Assembly: GCA_028023455.1 (NCBI GenBank)
Contig: JAQFVV010012402.1
Location: 10,272,292-10,336,291 of the forward strand
Length of the DNA: 64,000 bases
Direction of reading: 5' to 3'
Origin: Epiperipatus broadwayi
Taxonomy: Eukaryota; Onychophora; Udeonychophora; Euonychophora; Peripatidae
The notes beneath the pieces were generated by a model. It made no database searches. It worked only from the letters and a program-made list of their open reading frames with translations, and was not told where the DNA came from. Each line of letters opens with the position of its first letter. The stretch's first letter is position 1. Both the position numbers and the translations under genes were made by a program. Below, piece by piece: positions 1 through 10,649 of this stretch.

Positions 1-138
1 CATACTTAAGCATTTGGGATGAAAGAATAGGTGGATTCATTCTATTCTTTCACAAAGACTTTATCTTGGGTTGGAAGTGAGAAGTATTCATTTATTATTA
101 AGGTTCATAAAGCACATGTGCATTAGCTTGAAAAGTTG
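1..138 (+). repeat. End fragment of palindromic repeat family FB-C
   Basis: The first ~135 bases match the right arm of the large palindrome at 62.2-62.4 kb. Shared landmarks in the same order are acttaag, ggattcattctat, tttcacaaagactttatctt, a gtattcattta block and gcacatgtgcattagctt. Homology stops soon after gcattagctt. The fragment is probably cut by the window edge, so the full element may extend to the left. It has no coding capacity; a MITE-like DNA element is the likely nature (inference). Confidence 0.7.
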
Positions 139-312
139 ATCATTAGTTTATTACAATTCATAAACATCACACTATATAAAAATAAATAACTCATTCATTA
201 AAAATTGTAAACTACTATATATATATATAAAAGAATATTTATTTATTTTAGCTAAGCACTTTCAAGAGATTCTTGTTCTCATACTCATAGCTGCTGCTGT
301 TAAAATTGCGTT

Positions 313-627
313 TTAGAAAAGAAAATTTATGCAAAGTGATGCAAATAATTTATAACTGCCATTTTCAGGACAGGGCAAAGCAGGCCTCCTTTTATTAATA
401 GACTTAGGATCATTTTCTATATGAAATGCTTTGCTAATCTTGCATTTAGCATCATTTTTCTGAGCAGACAATGTTGGCAGATGTGGGTTTGAATTTGTGG
501 CCTGGTGTTCTTTTGTGCTCAAAAAAGATGGAATTGCCTTTTTGTTTGATTTTGATTTTATTGTACAGGTATTTGTGCTAAGCCACTCTGTTAGCAATGT
601 TGGTCCTAGTCTCACCATAATATGCAA
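313..627 (-). pseudogene. PLE C-terminal (endonuclease-side) fragment
   Basis: This 104-residue minus-strand frame carries the end of the PLE polyprotein. The part reading KNDAKCKISKAFHIENDPKS is closely matched by the right-hand copy at 4265-4489, and the upstream part matches that copy only after frame corrections. The region follows the GIY-YIG nuclease core and ends the element. The start codon is an arbitrary internal methionine. The frame is lost upstream, so this is a remnant. Confidence 0.75.
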
Positions 628-937
628 CCTGGAAGTTGGCTTGTGGACAGATCATTTTATACATGACCTGAGGAGTAAGCTTAGGTGTGATTATATCCTT
701 GGAATTATTGATAAATTTGTATTCAGAGGTGAATGATAGGTGATGAGAAAGTCTTTAGATAGCTTATTGTTGAAACATTTGGCTAAGGGTTGGATGTATG
801 ATGTCAGAATTCTTGGCTTATTATTTTTGATGTTGTTATGATTAATTTTGTGATAGAATTTATTGATTTTCCTGTTGATAGAAAATTTGTGAATATCCTA
901 TTTTAATTAGATCAGCTGTGTCTTGGTTAAGATTGTG

Positions 938-1240
938 CTATTTGTCCACTTCATATTTAAATAACATGTGATTTCTAAATAAAAATGAGGATAAGCCTTC
1001 CAGTTTATGGAAGTAGGGTGCACATGATATAGGGTGAGTTGTATCTTGTACTTCAACTGGCTTAACTGTCATAGTATAATCCAGATGATTGTGGTTTCTG
1101 CTTACACTTATATTCAGGTATTTGACTTTTTGTGTTTGGCTTCCAGCTTTGTAGGTGTAAGTAAGTTTAGAGATGTTCTGGGGACTGCTGTGCAGTTCAG
1201 AAGGAATGTGGTCAGGGGCTGTGATGAATATATCATCCAT
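938..1240 (-). pseudogene. PLE reverse transcriptase fragment with YMDD motif
   Basis: The fragment begins at the methionine inside the RT active-site motif (MDDIF; the upstream codons read LRY). It continues through the palm and thumb region with VKYLNI (family form KYLDI) and HKLEGLSSFLFRN (family form HK.AGL..FL.RN). It matches residue by residue the plus-strand frame at 3604-3912. The homologous upstream RT motifs lie at higher coordinates in other frames, interrupted by stops. The stop after KYEVDK is shared with the right copy, so it may predate the duplication or be part of both decayed copies. Confidence 0.85.
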
Positions 1241-2092
1241 GTATCTTAGGTATATGAGATCTGTGGATTTGAGCTGAACAATCTCAGTAACATAAGCTTT
1301 TTATGATGGTTCAGCACAATGCTTTAAATTACGCCACTAAATGGTAGATCCATTAACTAACCATTGATCATTTTGAACCACTTATTCCTGAAGGTTGTGA
1401 CTATGTTCAGTTCAAGCCACTTTAAGAAATTATAAATGAATTTGGTGCAATTGGGTGGGCAGTCATTAGTTATAAGCAAATCATTGATGATCTCAATGAT
1501 TGTGTGTGGTCAATGGATCCATAGAGCTCTGTTATGTCAAGAGTTGCCAATTTAAAGATTGGTGGGATGATAGCTTGCTTGATTTTCCAATGAATTCAAA
1601 TGATGAGTGAATGATGTACTCACCAAAGTTTAATGTGTCGATGGGTCATCTATTGATAAGTGCAGCAGTATTAAAGTAATATGCCATTCCAAAGTCTAGC
1701 ATGAGTCATAGAGATTTGTCAGGTTTGTGCAACTTCATGTTCACAAATATTCTTGGGGGTGATAAAGTTGATGGTTATATATGCGTATATTTTGATTTTG
1801 AGAATAGTGTCTCAATGTGCATCTAATTTGTCATGGTTAAGTTTGTAATTAAAATCATTTAACCAGGCAATTTTTAATTTCTCAATTTGTGTGTTAATTT
1901 TATCATAATACTTATTCTCATTCAGTGTGAACCTGTTGCCTTTGTCTTCTTTTAAACAGATGAGGGATTGGTCAATTAGAAATTGTCTAGTTGTAGCAAC
2001 CTTTTGGTGCCAATTGTTGGCATGTGTGGTTTAGCTGCTTGTTTTTTATGGCTTTGATGATATGTGTTATGATGGTTTCCCTCAATGGGTTG

Positions 2093-2389
2093 TTAATTAA
2101 GTTTGCCTCCATGTCTGTGATGATTTCCAAATTTCAGATTCCTCCATCTTCCACCAACATATCTAAGGCTCAGCCCTAGAACTTCTTCCATCTCTTTGGG
2201 GATTTGAGTGATTGTGAGATTGACATATGCATTGCACCTGTTTAAGTTTAGGGTAATATTTTGTTTATACGCAAGAAACTTGATTTTATTGTCAAATTTA
2301 CGTTTAAAAAAAAATGTACATTTGTTAACTTTATACATTATATATTGTTGGGTTATGTAATTCTCTGCTATTATATTCCATCTTCTCAT
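2093..2389 (-). pseudogene. PLE N-terminal fragment
   Basis: This 98-residue minus-strand frame contains IPKEMEEVLGLSLRYV, resembling the N-terminal block of PLE proteins in which a proline-rich IP.E...VL.LGP.. stretch precedes the RT domain. The right-hand copy carries the corresponding DNA near 2665-2720 in broken frames. The lysine- and asparagine-rich residues before it are less certain. The true start is unknown. No partner function survives because the frame ends before the RT region. Confidence 0.6.
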
Positions 2390-2390
2390 A

Positions 2391-2649
2391 TCTTTCCAGA
2401 GGTCCTTCCTGCATCTGCTAATTATAGAGATGAGCAGCTGTCTTTGTATATATGTTTTAACTCTGTTGTAATTGAAAATGGTTCTATTTATCTTTATTAT
2501 ACAGCAATTGAGTACAATTTTATATTCTGCACACTTACTTAAAAAAAAGATTTTTTCTTTGCTGAAATTTGCAAATAGATAATCCAGTGTGAAGAAGTTG
2601 CTGATTGTGGGAATAGTTATTCATTCCTTTGAAATGCTTAAATTATTTG
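2391..2649. other. Spacer between the two head-to-head PLE copies
   Basis: This AT-rich spacer separates the 5' sides of the left and right PLE copies. I see no further inverted homology here, no terminal repeat of the DIRS or LTR type and no coding signal. It may hold 5' untranslated sequence of one copy. Confidence 0.4.
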
Positions 2650-3148
2650 CTAAACACTCAAATCCGTAAAGAGATGGAAGAAGTTCTAGAGATGGGTCCT
2701 AGATATGTCAATGAAAGATGGAGAAATCTGAAACTTGATATTTCATCACAGACATGGATAGATACTTAATTAACAATTCACTGAGGGAAACCATCATAGT
2801 ACATATCATTAAAGCCATAAAGAACAAGCAGCTAAACACACACACACAAATGCTTGGCACCAAAAGATAAAGGTTGCTACAACTAGACAATTTCTAACTA
2901 ATCAGTCTCTCATTTGTTTAAAGGAAGACAAGGACAACAGATTCATGCTAATGAGGGAGGATGAATATTATGATAAAATTAACACACAAATTGAGAAATT
3001 AAAATTTGCCCAGTTAAATGATTTTAATTACAAACTTAACCATGACAAATTCACTGCCTCAATATTACACATCGAGACACAGTATTCTCAAAATCAGAAT
3101 ATACACATATATATCCATTGACAATCATCTCCAAGAATATTCCTGAAT

Positions 3149-3523
3149 GTGAAGTTGCACAAGCCTGACAAACCTCTACAACTTATGCTGGACTTTGGAA
3201 CAGCACATTACTTTAATACTGCTGCACTTATCAATAGATGGCTCATCAACACATTAAACTTTCATGAGTACACAATTCACTCATCATTTAAATTCATTGG
3301 AAAAACCAAGCAAGTTATCATCCCACCAAGCTTTGAACTGGCAACTCTTAACATAACAGAGCTCTATGGATCCATTGACTACACACAATCCATTGATATC
3401 ATCAATGATGTGCTTACAACCAGTGACTGTCCACCTACATGCAAAAAATTTATTTATGAATTCCTAAAGTGGCTTGACCTGATTATCATGGTTGGCCAAT
3501 GGATCTACCACTTAGCGGTATAA
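3149..3523 (+). pseudogene. PLE reverse transcriptase fingers/palm fragment
   Basis: This 124-residue frame begins within K-LHKPDKPLQ, the conserved RT block that reads PK.HKP..PLRPI in PLEs. It continues through FNTAALINRWL and ATLNITELYGSID (motif A region, where family members usually have an aspartate before the SLFTN-like run). CPPTCKKFIYEFLKWL follows. The frame then shifts: motif C continues in the frame starting at 3499. The methionine start is internal and not a biological start. Confidence 0.85.
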
Positions 3524-3912
3524 TTTCTAGCATTGTGTTGAACCACCATGAAAAGCTTACATTACTGATATTCCTCAGCTCAACTCCACATCTCATATAC
3601 TTAAGATATGTGGATGATATATTTATTGCAGCCCCTGACCACATTACTTCTGAACTGCAGACCAGTCCCCAGAACATCTCTAAACTTACTTACATCCACA
3701 AAACTGAAAGCCAAACACAACAGGTCAAATACCTGGACATAAATGTAATCAGAAACCACAATAATTTGGATTACATTATGACAGTTAAGCCAGTTGAAGT
3801 ACAAGGTACAACTCACTCTACATTGTATGCACCCTACTCCCATAAACTGGCAGGCTTATCCTCATTTTTATTTAGAAATCACACGTTATGTAAATATGAA
3901 GTGGACAAATGA
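3499..3912 (+). pseudogene. PLE reverse transcriptase catalytic and thumb fragment
   Basis: The frame carries LPLSGIISSIVLNHHEKL followed by LRYVDDIFIAAPDH, the RT active-site box with two aspartates intact. It then has VKYLDINVI and HKLAGLSSFLFRN, typical of the PLE thumb region. Overlap with the preceding frame (3149-3523) marks a frameshift near 3490-3510. The stop after KYEVDK at 3912 truncates the protein before the endonuclease. The minus-strand counterpart at 938-1240 shares this endpoint. Confidence 0.88.
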
Positions 3913-4264
3913 CACTACCTTAACCAAGACACAGCTAATCTAATTAAAATAGGATATTCACAATTTTCTATCAACAGAGAAGTCAATAAATTCTATCACA
4001 AAATTAACCACAACCACATCAAGGATAATAAACCAAGAATTTTGATACTATACATCCAACTCCTGGTCAAATATTTCAACTACAAGCTCTCTAAAGACTT
4101 TGTCATCACATATCATTCATCTCCAGAATACAAACAGATTTATCAATAATTCCATAGGTATAATTACACCTGATCCCACTTCTCAGGTCATGTACAAAAT
4201 GATCTGACTACAAGCCAACTTCCAGGCCACATATGGCAAGACTAGGACCAACATTGCCAACAGA

Positions 4265-4489
4265 ATGGCTCAGCACAAATACCTGTACAATAAAACCAAA
4301 ACCAAACTAGAAGACAATTCCATATTTTTTGAGCATGAAAGAACAATAGGCCACAAATTCAAACTCACATCTGCCAACATCATTTTCTCAGAAAGACATG
4401 ATGCTAAATGCAAGATTAGAGAAGCATTTTATATAGCAAGCAATCCTAAGTCTATTAATAGAAGAGAAGCCTGCTTTGCCCTGTTCTAA
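4265..4489 (+). pseudogene. PLE endonuclease-side C-terminus
   Basis: The frame opens with RMAQHKYLYNKTKTKLE, where R..QH corresponds to the conserved arginine-containing helix of the GIY-YIG nuclease in PLEs. It continues through FFEHERTIGHKFK and AKCKIREAFYIASNPKSINR. The glutamate in the EH...GH block corresponds to the family position. It ends with a stop 110 bp before the inverted-repeat boundary. The preceding GIY-YIG core (about 4060-4260) is in other frames. Confidence 0.8.
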
Positions 4490-4667
4490 AAATGGCAGTT
4501 ATAAATTATTTGCATGCAGTTTTAACAACAGCAGCTATGAGTATGAGTGCAAGAAGTCTCTTTAAAGTGCTTAGCTAAAATAAATCAATATTCTTATATT
4601 TAAAGTAAATTAATATCTTGCATCTAATTATACATATTTATTAGCTTCATTATCTGTGCATACAGCA

Positions 4668-4720
4668 CACACCCACCCACCCACTCATACACACACACAC
4701 TATATATATATATATAGTAG
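4668..4720. repeat. Compound (CCCA)n/(CA)n/(TA)n microsatellite
   Basis: Short runs of ccca, cacaca and tatata follow each other directly. This is simple-sequence DNA. Confidence 0.85.
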
Positions 4721-7250
4721 AAAATATATGAGGTAAAAATTTGATTTCTTCATTCATTTTTATTATGCAACCATATTAATGAAATATTTTCTTTTTTTTT
4801 GTAATTCACTCAATTTTTAAAAATATGATTCAGGTATTAGGAATGAATGCAAAATGAGAATCATTATAAATAAAACATGAAAGAATAACATTGAAGAGGA
4901 TTCATAGATATAAGTGGATTTAAAAATACTCCTAATTTTTTTTTGCAAAATAACTTAAGATATTTTTCCATTATCATATATGTCTATGAGTTATTTTTTG
5001 ATATTGTGATACATTGTAAGTCAATTATTTCCATCTATTTAATTTTTGGGTTATTGAAAACATCAATGAGAAATTGGTAAATAAAATATTTTATTTTACA
5101 TCATATTTTGCAAGTTCTAAGAAACATTACTAAATCTACTGAAATTATTTTACATAAATCAAAAACAATATTTTTTTCCTTTTCTGGATAATTGTAATAA
5201 TCAACTAAATGTTCTGAACATTCACACAGAAAAGGTCTCCTTTATAATTTAAACTTAGCTTTTATTAATGCTTAGCATGCTTTTGATATGTATAATATCA
5301 TACTCATAGTATTATTACTTCATTAGTGTTCCAAACTTTTAAGTAGGATACCTTTTCTGGATGAATGCGAGAAATTTTTTTTATTTAATTATTGAAATTA
5401 TTTTAATATTTTATTTGCAATAATGTCATTACTTTTTACATAGAAAAAATATCAAAAACTTAACATATAAGCATAATGTCTTTTCTATGGGTGAGGGGGG
5501 ACCAATGCATTAATGTGATTACAATTATTGATGATAATATTCCAGAAAATGCTTGCTTGGTTTTTGTTTTTCAGTTACATTACCCCCCCCCCCAAAAAAA
5601 AAATGTTATTTATTATTTAGTTCAGAATTTGATGATCTGAATATTTTAAAAAAACTATTTTTTTTGTATAGCTATAAAAAATTAATTAGTTTTCTTGACT
5701 CATTTATTTTACATTGTTAAAATACAGTTTTCTGAAAAAATCTCAATACAATATTTTATTGATGAAAATCTATTTTCATGTTGATTTTTGCCTAAATATT
5801 CACAAATGTATGTCTATAAATGTGAACTATATAGTAACGCATATAGCTTGAATGAGTTTTTTCTTACTATATCCATGACAGCAAGATCAAATGACCTTAT
5901 AGTAGAGTAGTCAAAATATTTATGATATACGGTATGAATGCAAGATGGGTTAACTGAGGAAATTTTAGAATTATTTTTTTCAGATAATCATTCCAAAATT
6001 AAACTCAGCTAATCAGTCATCTGTTATTGGTTGGTAGATGAGTATGCAGCTTTTATTAGCTAGATAATAAAGATCTCATGATAACCTAGGTTGATCAAAT
6101 GAGTTTGATATAATTACTGTAAAAACAAAGAAATATGTCTGCAATGTGATGTAGTTTATATCTCTACAGGCTCTGAGGTTTTAATTTAGCTTCATGACAT
6201 GATTTATAGATACTGTTTACTGATATAGCTAACAGTGAATAATAAATATCTCAATGATTTTAATAGTCATTATTTCCAGTTGATATAGAAATAACCTTTT
6301 TCTTGTCATAATATAGCTCCATCTGTTGTTAGTTCAGAAAAATCTTATTATCATCATCAGAAAAACAATCTTGTGAGTGGTTCTGGAGAAATCAAAATAC
6401 ATTATTCCACTGCTGACTAGTTTGCTGTCCTTTTAGTTTCTGTGTAAGTATTCATTAATGCATTTATGCATACCTGAGTTATGTACAAATGCTTTGATCT
6501 TTTCTCTATTCTGTATTCTCCCCCCCCAAGAATACCCACTTAAGAGCTATAATGATGCAATTTTTTTCTTGGCCAAGAGAGTCTCTTCTTCTGATAGTTA
6601 TTACAGCATCATTTTTATATTTCATTCTTGCAGAATTTGTGCATTTATCTTTCTATCTATATATTTTATATATTCCATTGTATTATAATATCTCATTTTA
6701 TATATTTCCAAATGAGTCAGAATTCTCATCTATAGATCATGTTTGACATGTATATGAGATGAAAAGATGTCTTTTAAACCAAAATCACTGCCTATTAGAT
6801 GCACATAATTTATATTTTCCTTGAAAGCAATTGCTGTTGAACCAATGTGCATGAATTTTAACAGGGTTTTCACAATTTGGTATTTTATGAAAGAAACATC
6901 AATTATTTAGGAAGTAAAATATGATGCATAACAAAGAAAAACAAATCTAGAAGTTTAAGGTTTTATAGAAAAAATCTAATTCTAATGCAGACAGAAGCCA
7001 AAAAAAATTCTTTATATAATAAATTATATAACTAATATTTAAGAGACCTATGTTTTATGAATGGAGCATTTTAAATACCCTTTATCATCTCATTGTTTAA
7101 TTAAGATATATTCTAGTTAAATAATGTGTTCTAATGTTAAATTAAATCTCCAACCATTTCCTCCTTGAGGATAAAAGTAGTTGAAGGCATTAATGTTATT
7201 TAAAAAGAACTTTAAAGTTTATGCATGCAATAACAAATTAATGTGAATAA
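4721..7250. other. AT-rich non-coding stretch
   Basis: I see no gene, RNA or clear mobile element. There are a C/A homopolymer junction near 5583-5603 and another C-run near 6520. Reading frames here are short, hydrophobic and stop-bounded by chance. Confidence 0.55.
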
Positions 7251-7274
7251 AAATAGGAATGTATTTAATTGGTA

Positions 7275-7865
7275 ATTGTGAGTTTTCTTGTCAATTCAAG
7301 ATGGCAGCCTGTATTTTTAATAAATCTACAGTTTTGGGGCTCCCAAAAAATATTTACAAAAACATACCTGCTAGTAAACATCACATTTTATTTTTTATTA
7401 CTTTTATTTTTAAAAAAAAAATTATTGCAGAAAAATTGATTATAATATTTACAGTTTTTTTGGATTATCATGGGAGAAAAAATATAAATATAATATTTAC
7501 ATTTTATTCATGTTGGCAGCATGCATCATGTCATGACTGTTAACACACACTTTTAAGGAAGGCAGGATCCGCTATCTTTGGAAATAATCCACAGCATCAT
7601 GTTCTGTGGCAGGAAGGTCTCAAATTTTTATTATTATAACAATTATGCTGGCAAAAAGAAACATGCTGAATTGAGCCAAAGTACTCGCTTCCCACATTAT
7701 AATAATAGCAAAAAAAAAAAAGTTTCTTAATGAAATTTATCATAATTTCTTCCTTTTTTAAATTTAATGATCAATTTATTAATTTTGTTTTTATTTAACA
7801 ACACATAGGTTCTCGAAACTGTAAATTTATCAAAAAGATTGTCTGCCATCTTGACTTACAGAAAA
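7275..7865. mobile_element. Fold-back (MITE-like) element with CAAGATGGCAG arms
   Basis: The left arm (about 7284-7345) has caattcaagatggcagcc, then ataaatctacagttttgg. The right arm (about 7805-7862) reads as its imperfect complement, with caagatggcaga and ataaatttacagtttcg on the minus strand. The interior is AT-rich and non-coding, with a slightly GC-richer patch near 7555-7690. I do not see an obvious target-site duplication. A degenerate DNA transposon is likely. Confidence 0.5.
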
Positions 7866-8039
7866 ACCCATGAATACTATTTAATTTTTAAAATTAATTT
7901 AAAGCAATATGTCAAAATTTATGAAATATAAAATTTCATATTTATAATGTGATTGTCAAGCTTACTTTATTACTTATTTTAATATCACAACTATATAAAG
8001 GTGTTTGTTGTTTGAGAGAATGGCGCTTATATAAATTTA

Positions 8040-8863
8040 ATACTTTAAAGTAATGGGTTAACAGAGGGAGCTTGAAACGCTCTTATTCATAATAGCCAAA
8101 ATAGTATTTGGGTTATGAATAAAGGCAGGCAACAAGATGGGTGTGAAAGGTAATGTGTTATGCAGAAGATTTAGATAAAGAATTTATGTCAGTATACTTA
8201 TACAAAAGGTGGGATGATTATGTTAGGAGAATTGTTAAGTGTTTTGGTGTTAAGGAATGGAATAGAAGAATAAATGCATTAATAAAGAATAGGGAGTTGG
8301 AGAGATGGATAGCTAGTAAGGAGAGTAAAAAGTGTTTAAATATTTATAGAAGTAAACAATATTGGGTTGAGTTAATTTATGATAATAGCAAGGAAAGTAG
8401 TTTACTGTTTAAGGCTCGAACATGATCTTTAGCAACAAGTGAATATACATGTAAATGGAGAAATATGGGTGATTTAGGCTGCAAGCAATGTAAAGAAGGT
8501 ATAGAAAATATTAGGCATCTATTAATTAAATGTAAATGCCTGAAAGCAGAAAGAATACAAATAATGAAGTTGTGGAAGAATAAATATGAACAAAGTGATT
8601 ATACAAAAAGTAGCTTATTGGTTTTTATGCTGGGTTTGGGAAAAGATAAGGGGTTTTTAGATATAAAGGCCATGGAGTTGACAAAGATTATGTTGTAGAA
8701 ATGGGATGGAGCAAGGTAGAAAAGAATATGGGAAAACTTGGTGTGGGGAATGGAAAGAGGTTCAAAGAGGCAAACAGGTTTCTCTGGGCATAGTTGCTGA
8801 GATATTTCTGACTCCGTATAAGGAGAAGTCACAGTGCATCACATCACATCACATAGTATAAGA
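8040..8863 (+). mobile_element. Non-LTR retrotransposon (LINE) 3' end, 5'-truncated
   Basis: The segment holds a C-terminal LINE reading frame followed by about 150 bp of 3' sequence and a catcacatcacatcacat tail, a pattern common at LINE 3' ends. The 5' limit is not sharp; coding similarity begins near 8150. A single in-frame TGA at about 8423 splits the frame and could be a decayed CGA arginine codon. No endonuclease or RT catalytic region is present, so this is a dead 5'-truncated insertion. The clade is not determined. Confidence 0.75.
8153..8698 (+). pseudogene. LINE ORF2 C-terminal domain (zinc-knuckle region)
   Basis: Two frames, 8153-8425 and 8465-8698, join in phase across one stop codon. 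Together they resemble the region downstream of the RT in LINE ORF2. Landmarks are LLFKART (stop) SLATSEYTCKWRN and then the Cys/His cluster CKQCKEGIENIRHLLIKC, of the C..C......H....C type. It ends in a stop at 8698, about 140 bp before the CATCA tail. No catalytic residues are expected in this part. I judge it a remnant rather than a host gene because of the stop and the tail. Confidence 0.75.
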
Positions 8864-8869
8864 ATTTTC

Positions 8870-9794
8870 TACAGATATATATACATATAACTTTTTTGAA
8901 ACACAAGAGAGTATTTATTTTTGAAAATGTTGTTAAAGAATAATATAGATTAAAAAAAGCTAAAATACTTTTAAAATAAACAACACAAATCTTCATTGGA
9001 AATATGATAAAATTGTCAATATAAAATAAGCTGTTCTAAAAAATATTCTTTACATAAATTGAATTATTTGCATTATAAAATTGTTATATATTTTTAAAAT
9101 TTCAACATCAACGTGTTATTAAGTTGTATGTAAATGAATGTGATCCATTATAAACTTGAAAGCAGAATTAATAGTGCAGTAGGTGAATAAACAAACATTA
9201 ATAGCACTTTCATTGATAACAATAACGTGATTTTTTTTTTTTTAGAAAAGCTTAAGATGGCTTTATTTTAATATCAAAGTAATAATAAATCTCAAAGAAT
9301 TTTTAGTATTTCCTGAAACAATTTTTCATTCTTTAGCTGCTCCAGTACTGCGATCATTAAAACAACTTAAAAATTATAAACTAGACTTGTTCTGCTTTTT
9401 ATTTCTGCAGAAAAGTTTGAGATTGTTTACTTCCTTTTTAGAACGAATGAATTTAAAATTATATATATCAGTTTTATGTTTGCTGTGGATAAAGATTATA
9501 AAATTTTTATTCTACTTAAAAGTTATTTGACTAGTTTGCTTGTTATTGAAGTTTTCTTGTTTCTGAAAATTTAAACATTTTTATCATTCGTATATATGTG
9601 TGTGTTTTATAAATGTTTGAATATATTGATATGCACAGATTTATATATATGCATATTTACATAAATTTGATAATATGCGTGCTTGTCTAAATATATGCAA
9701 GTGTATAATTGTGTTAATATTATTATTAGATAGTTATCAAAAAGCAAGTTTTATCCCATATATTTTGTTTAAGAATTACTGCCGTTTGGTTTCG
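8870..9794. other. AT-rich non-coding stretch
   Basis: No gene or repeat family is recognisable. A short TG/TA-rich patch lies near 9590-9660. Confidence 0.5.
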
Positions 9795-9807
9795 TTATTA
9801 AATGTTT

Positions 9808-9902
9808 TTTTTTCATGTGTCAAATGCGTTGACCAGGAAGCGAACCGCCCAGATGCTTGCAAGACAGCTATGCTAACCACTAGGCCACCAACGCTTGACT
9901 CA
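9808..9902 (-). mobile_element. tRNA-derived SINE (copy 1 of 3)
   Basis: On the minus strand the element begins TGAGTCAAGCGTTGGTGG. It contains an A-box-like TGGCCTAGTGGTTAGC, a B-box GGTTCGCTTCC and a short A-rich tail. It is flanked by the 13-bp direct repeat ttattaaatgttt at 9795-9807 and 9903-9915, a target-site duplication. Ends GCGTTG and CAACGC can still pair like an acceptor stem, but the anticodon arm is poor, so it is not a functional tRNA. It shares its head with the copies at 16.3-16.6 kb. Confidence 0.85.
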
Positions 9903-9915
9903 TTATTAAATGTTT

Positions 9916-10450
9916 AATGCCACTATTGAATTTAAGTGGAGACAGATTAGTATATCCATTTTCATGTGTTTAATTTTTTCAATATCAGTTTTTTTTAACT
10001 TTATTTTTTATAATTTACAATCTCTTCTCACATTTTTTAAAATAATTTAAATACACATTAAAAGTAATTCAAATTGGGAATGCAAATAATTGTATATAAG
10101 TGTGTTTATTATAGATCATTGTTCATCTCCAATACAGTTCAAGTTAAATAGACATAAAAGAGCCATATAGAACAGTGGCCCCAACAATCTAAGATATTAA
10201 TATACAGGTATATTTTCTGTTATTGAATCACATAACCAGGGTTGTTCCTTCTTATAAATCTTTACTATTCACAAGTTAAGAGATTCAACTGCAAAATGTT
10301 TCAAATATCTAATTGTCAGATGTATTAATCATTTTTATTTTTGTGACTAAATATTTTTTATGTTAATGTGATTTTATTATTTTAGATTTAACAGATTATG
10401 TTTAGTTATAATAGGTGTTCATTACATTATTTTCAAATAAACTTCATTTT
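9916..10450. other. AT-rich non-coding stretch
   Basis: Nothing recognisable. Confidence 0.5.
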
Positions 10451-10574
10451 ACTGACATCACAGGATATGTTGCTCATTATTACTGACATCACAAGATGTG
10501 TTGCTCATTATTACTGACATCTCAAGATGTGTTGCTCATTATTACTGACATCTCAAGATGTGTTGCTCATTATT
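10451..10574. repeat. 31-bp tandem repeat, four units
   Basis: Four adjacent 31-bp units begin actgacatc and end gctcattatt. The last two are identical, and the first differs by a few bases. This is minisatellite-like and non-coding. Confidence 0.95.
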
Positions 10575-10627
10575 TAATATACATTGTAAATTGACATTAT
10601 TTCTATTTCTAATGTTACTTCAGATTA

Positions 10628-10642
10628 AACCCTAACCCTAAC
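10628..10642. repeat. Short telomere-like CCCTAA motif
   Basis: The 15-base string aaccctaaccctaac is two and a half units of the complement of TTAGGG, the telomere repeat of many animals. It lies 54 bp after the 31-bp tandem array. It is too short to show a true interstitial telomere. Confidence 0.6.
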
Positions 10643-10649
10643 TTCTCTT

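Larger units (their letters stand above)
240..2390 (-). mobile_element. Penelope-like element, left copy of inverted pair (decayed)
   Basis: This is a nearly full-length but broken Penelope-like retroelement read on the minus strand. Its N-terminal part lies at 2389-2093, the reverse transcriptase catalytic region near 1250-940, and the GIY-YIG-side C-terminus at about 630-310. The minus-strand reading shows LRYMDDIF, an RT motif of the YxDD type, where the right-hand partner has LRYVDDIF. The DNA from about 240 to 2210 is an inverted copy of 2650-4600, including the 3' untranslated end (gctaagcactttcaagag versus its complement). Several stops and frame changes separate the pieces, so it cannot encode one protein. 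Confidence 0.85.
2650..4600 (+). mobile_element. Penelope-like element, right copy of inverted pair (decayed)
   Basis: This plus-strand PLE is the inverted partner of 240-2390. Domain order is N-terminal remnant (about 2665-2800), RT fingers and palm (3149-3523), RT catalytic motif YVDD and thumb (3499-3912), endonuclease-side C-terminus (4265-4489), then a short 3' tail ending near aaagtgcttagctaaaataa. Recognisable motifs include LHKPDKPL (family PKxHKPxxPLRPI), PPSFELATLNITELYGSID, and PLSGIISSIVLNHHE (family SPLS...A.I.....E). Frameshifts near 3490-3510 and stops at 3912 and beyond break the reading frame, so it is not autonomous. Confidence 0.88.

Noticed and set aside
240-4600. A single LTR or DIRS element with inverted terminal repeats
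   Set aside because: The 'repeats' are whole PLE coding regions with RT and nuclease-side motifs in opposite orientation, not terminal repeats around a shared internal gene.
9808-9902. Possible functional tRNA gene on the minus strand
   Set aside because: The boxes and acceptor ends are present, but the anticodon arm is weak and target duplication plus A-tail show a SINE.
10451-10574. CRISPR-like array
   Set aside because: The 31-bp units are directly adjacent with no spacers, in a eukaryotic context; it is a minisatellite.
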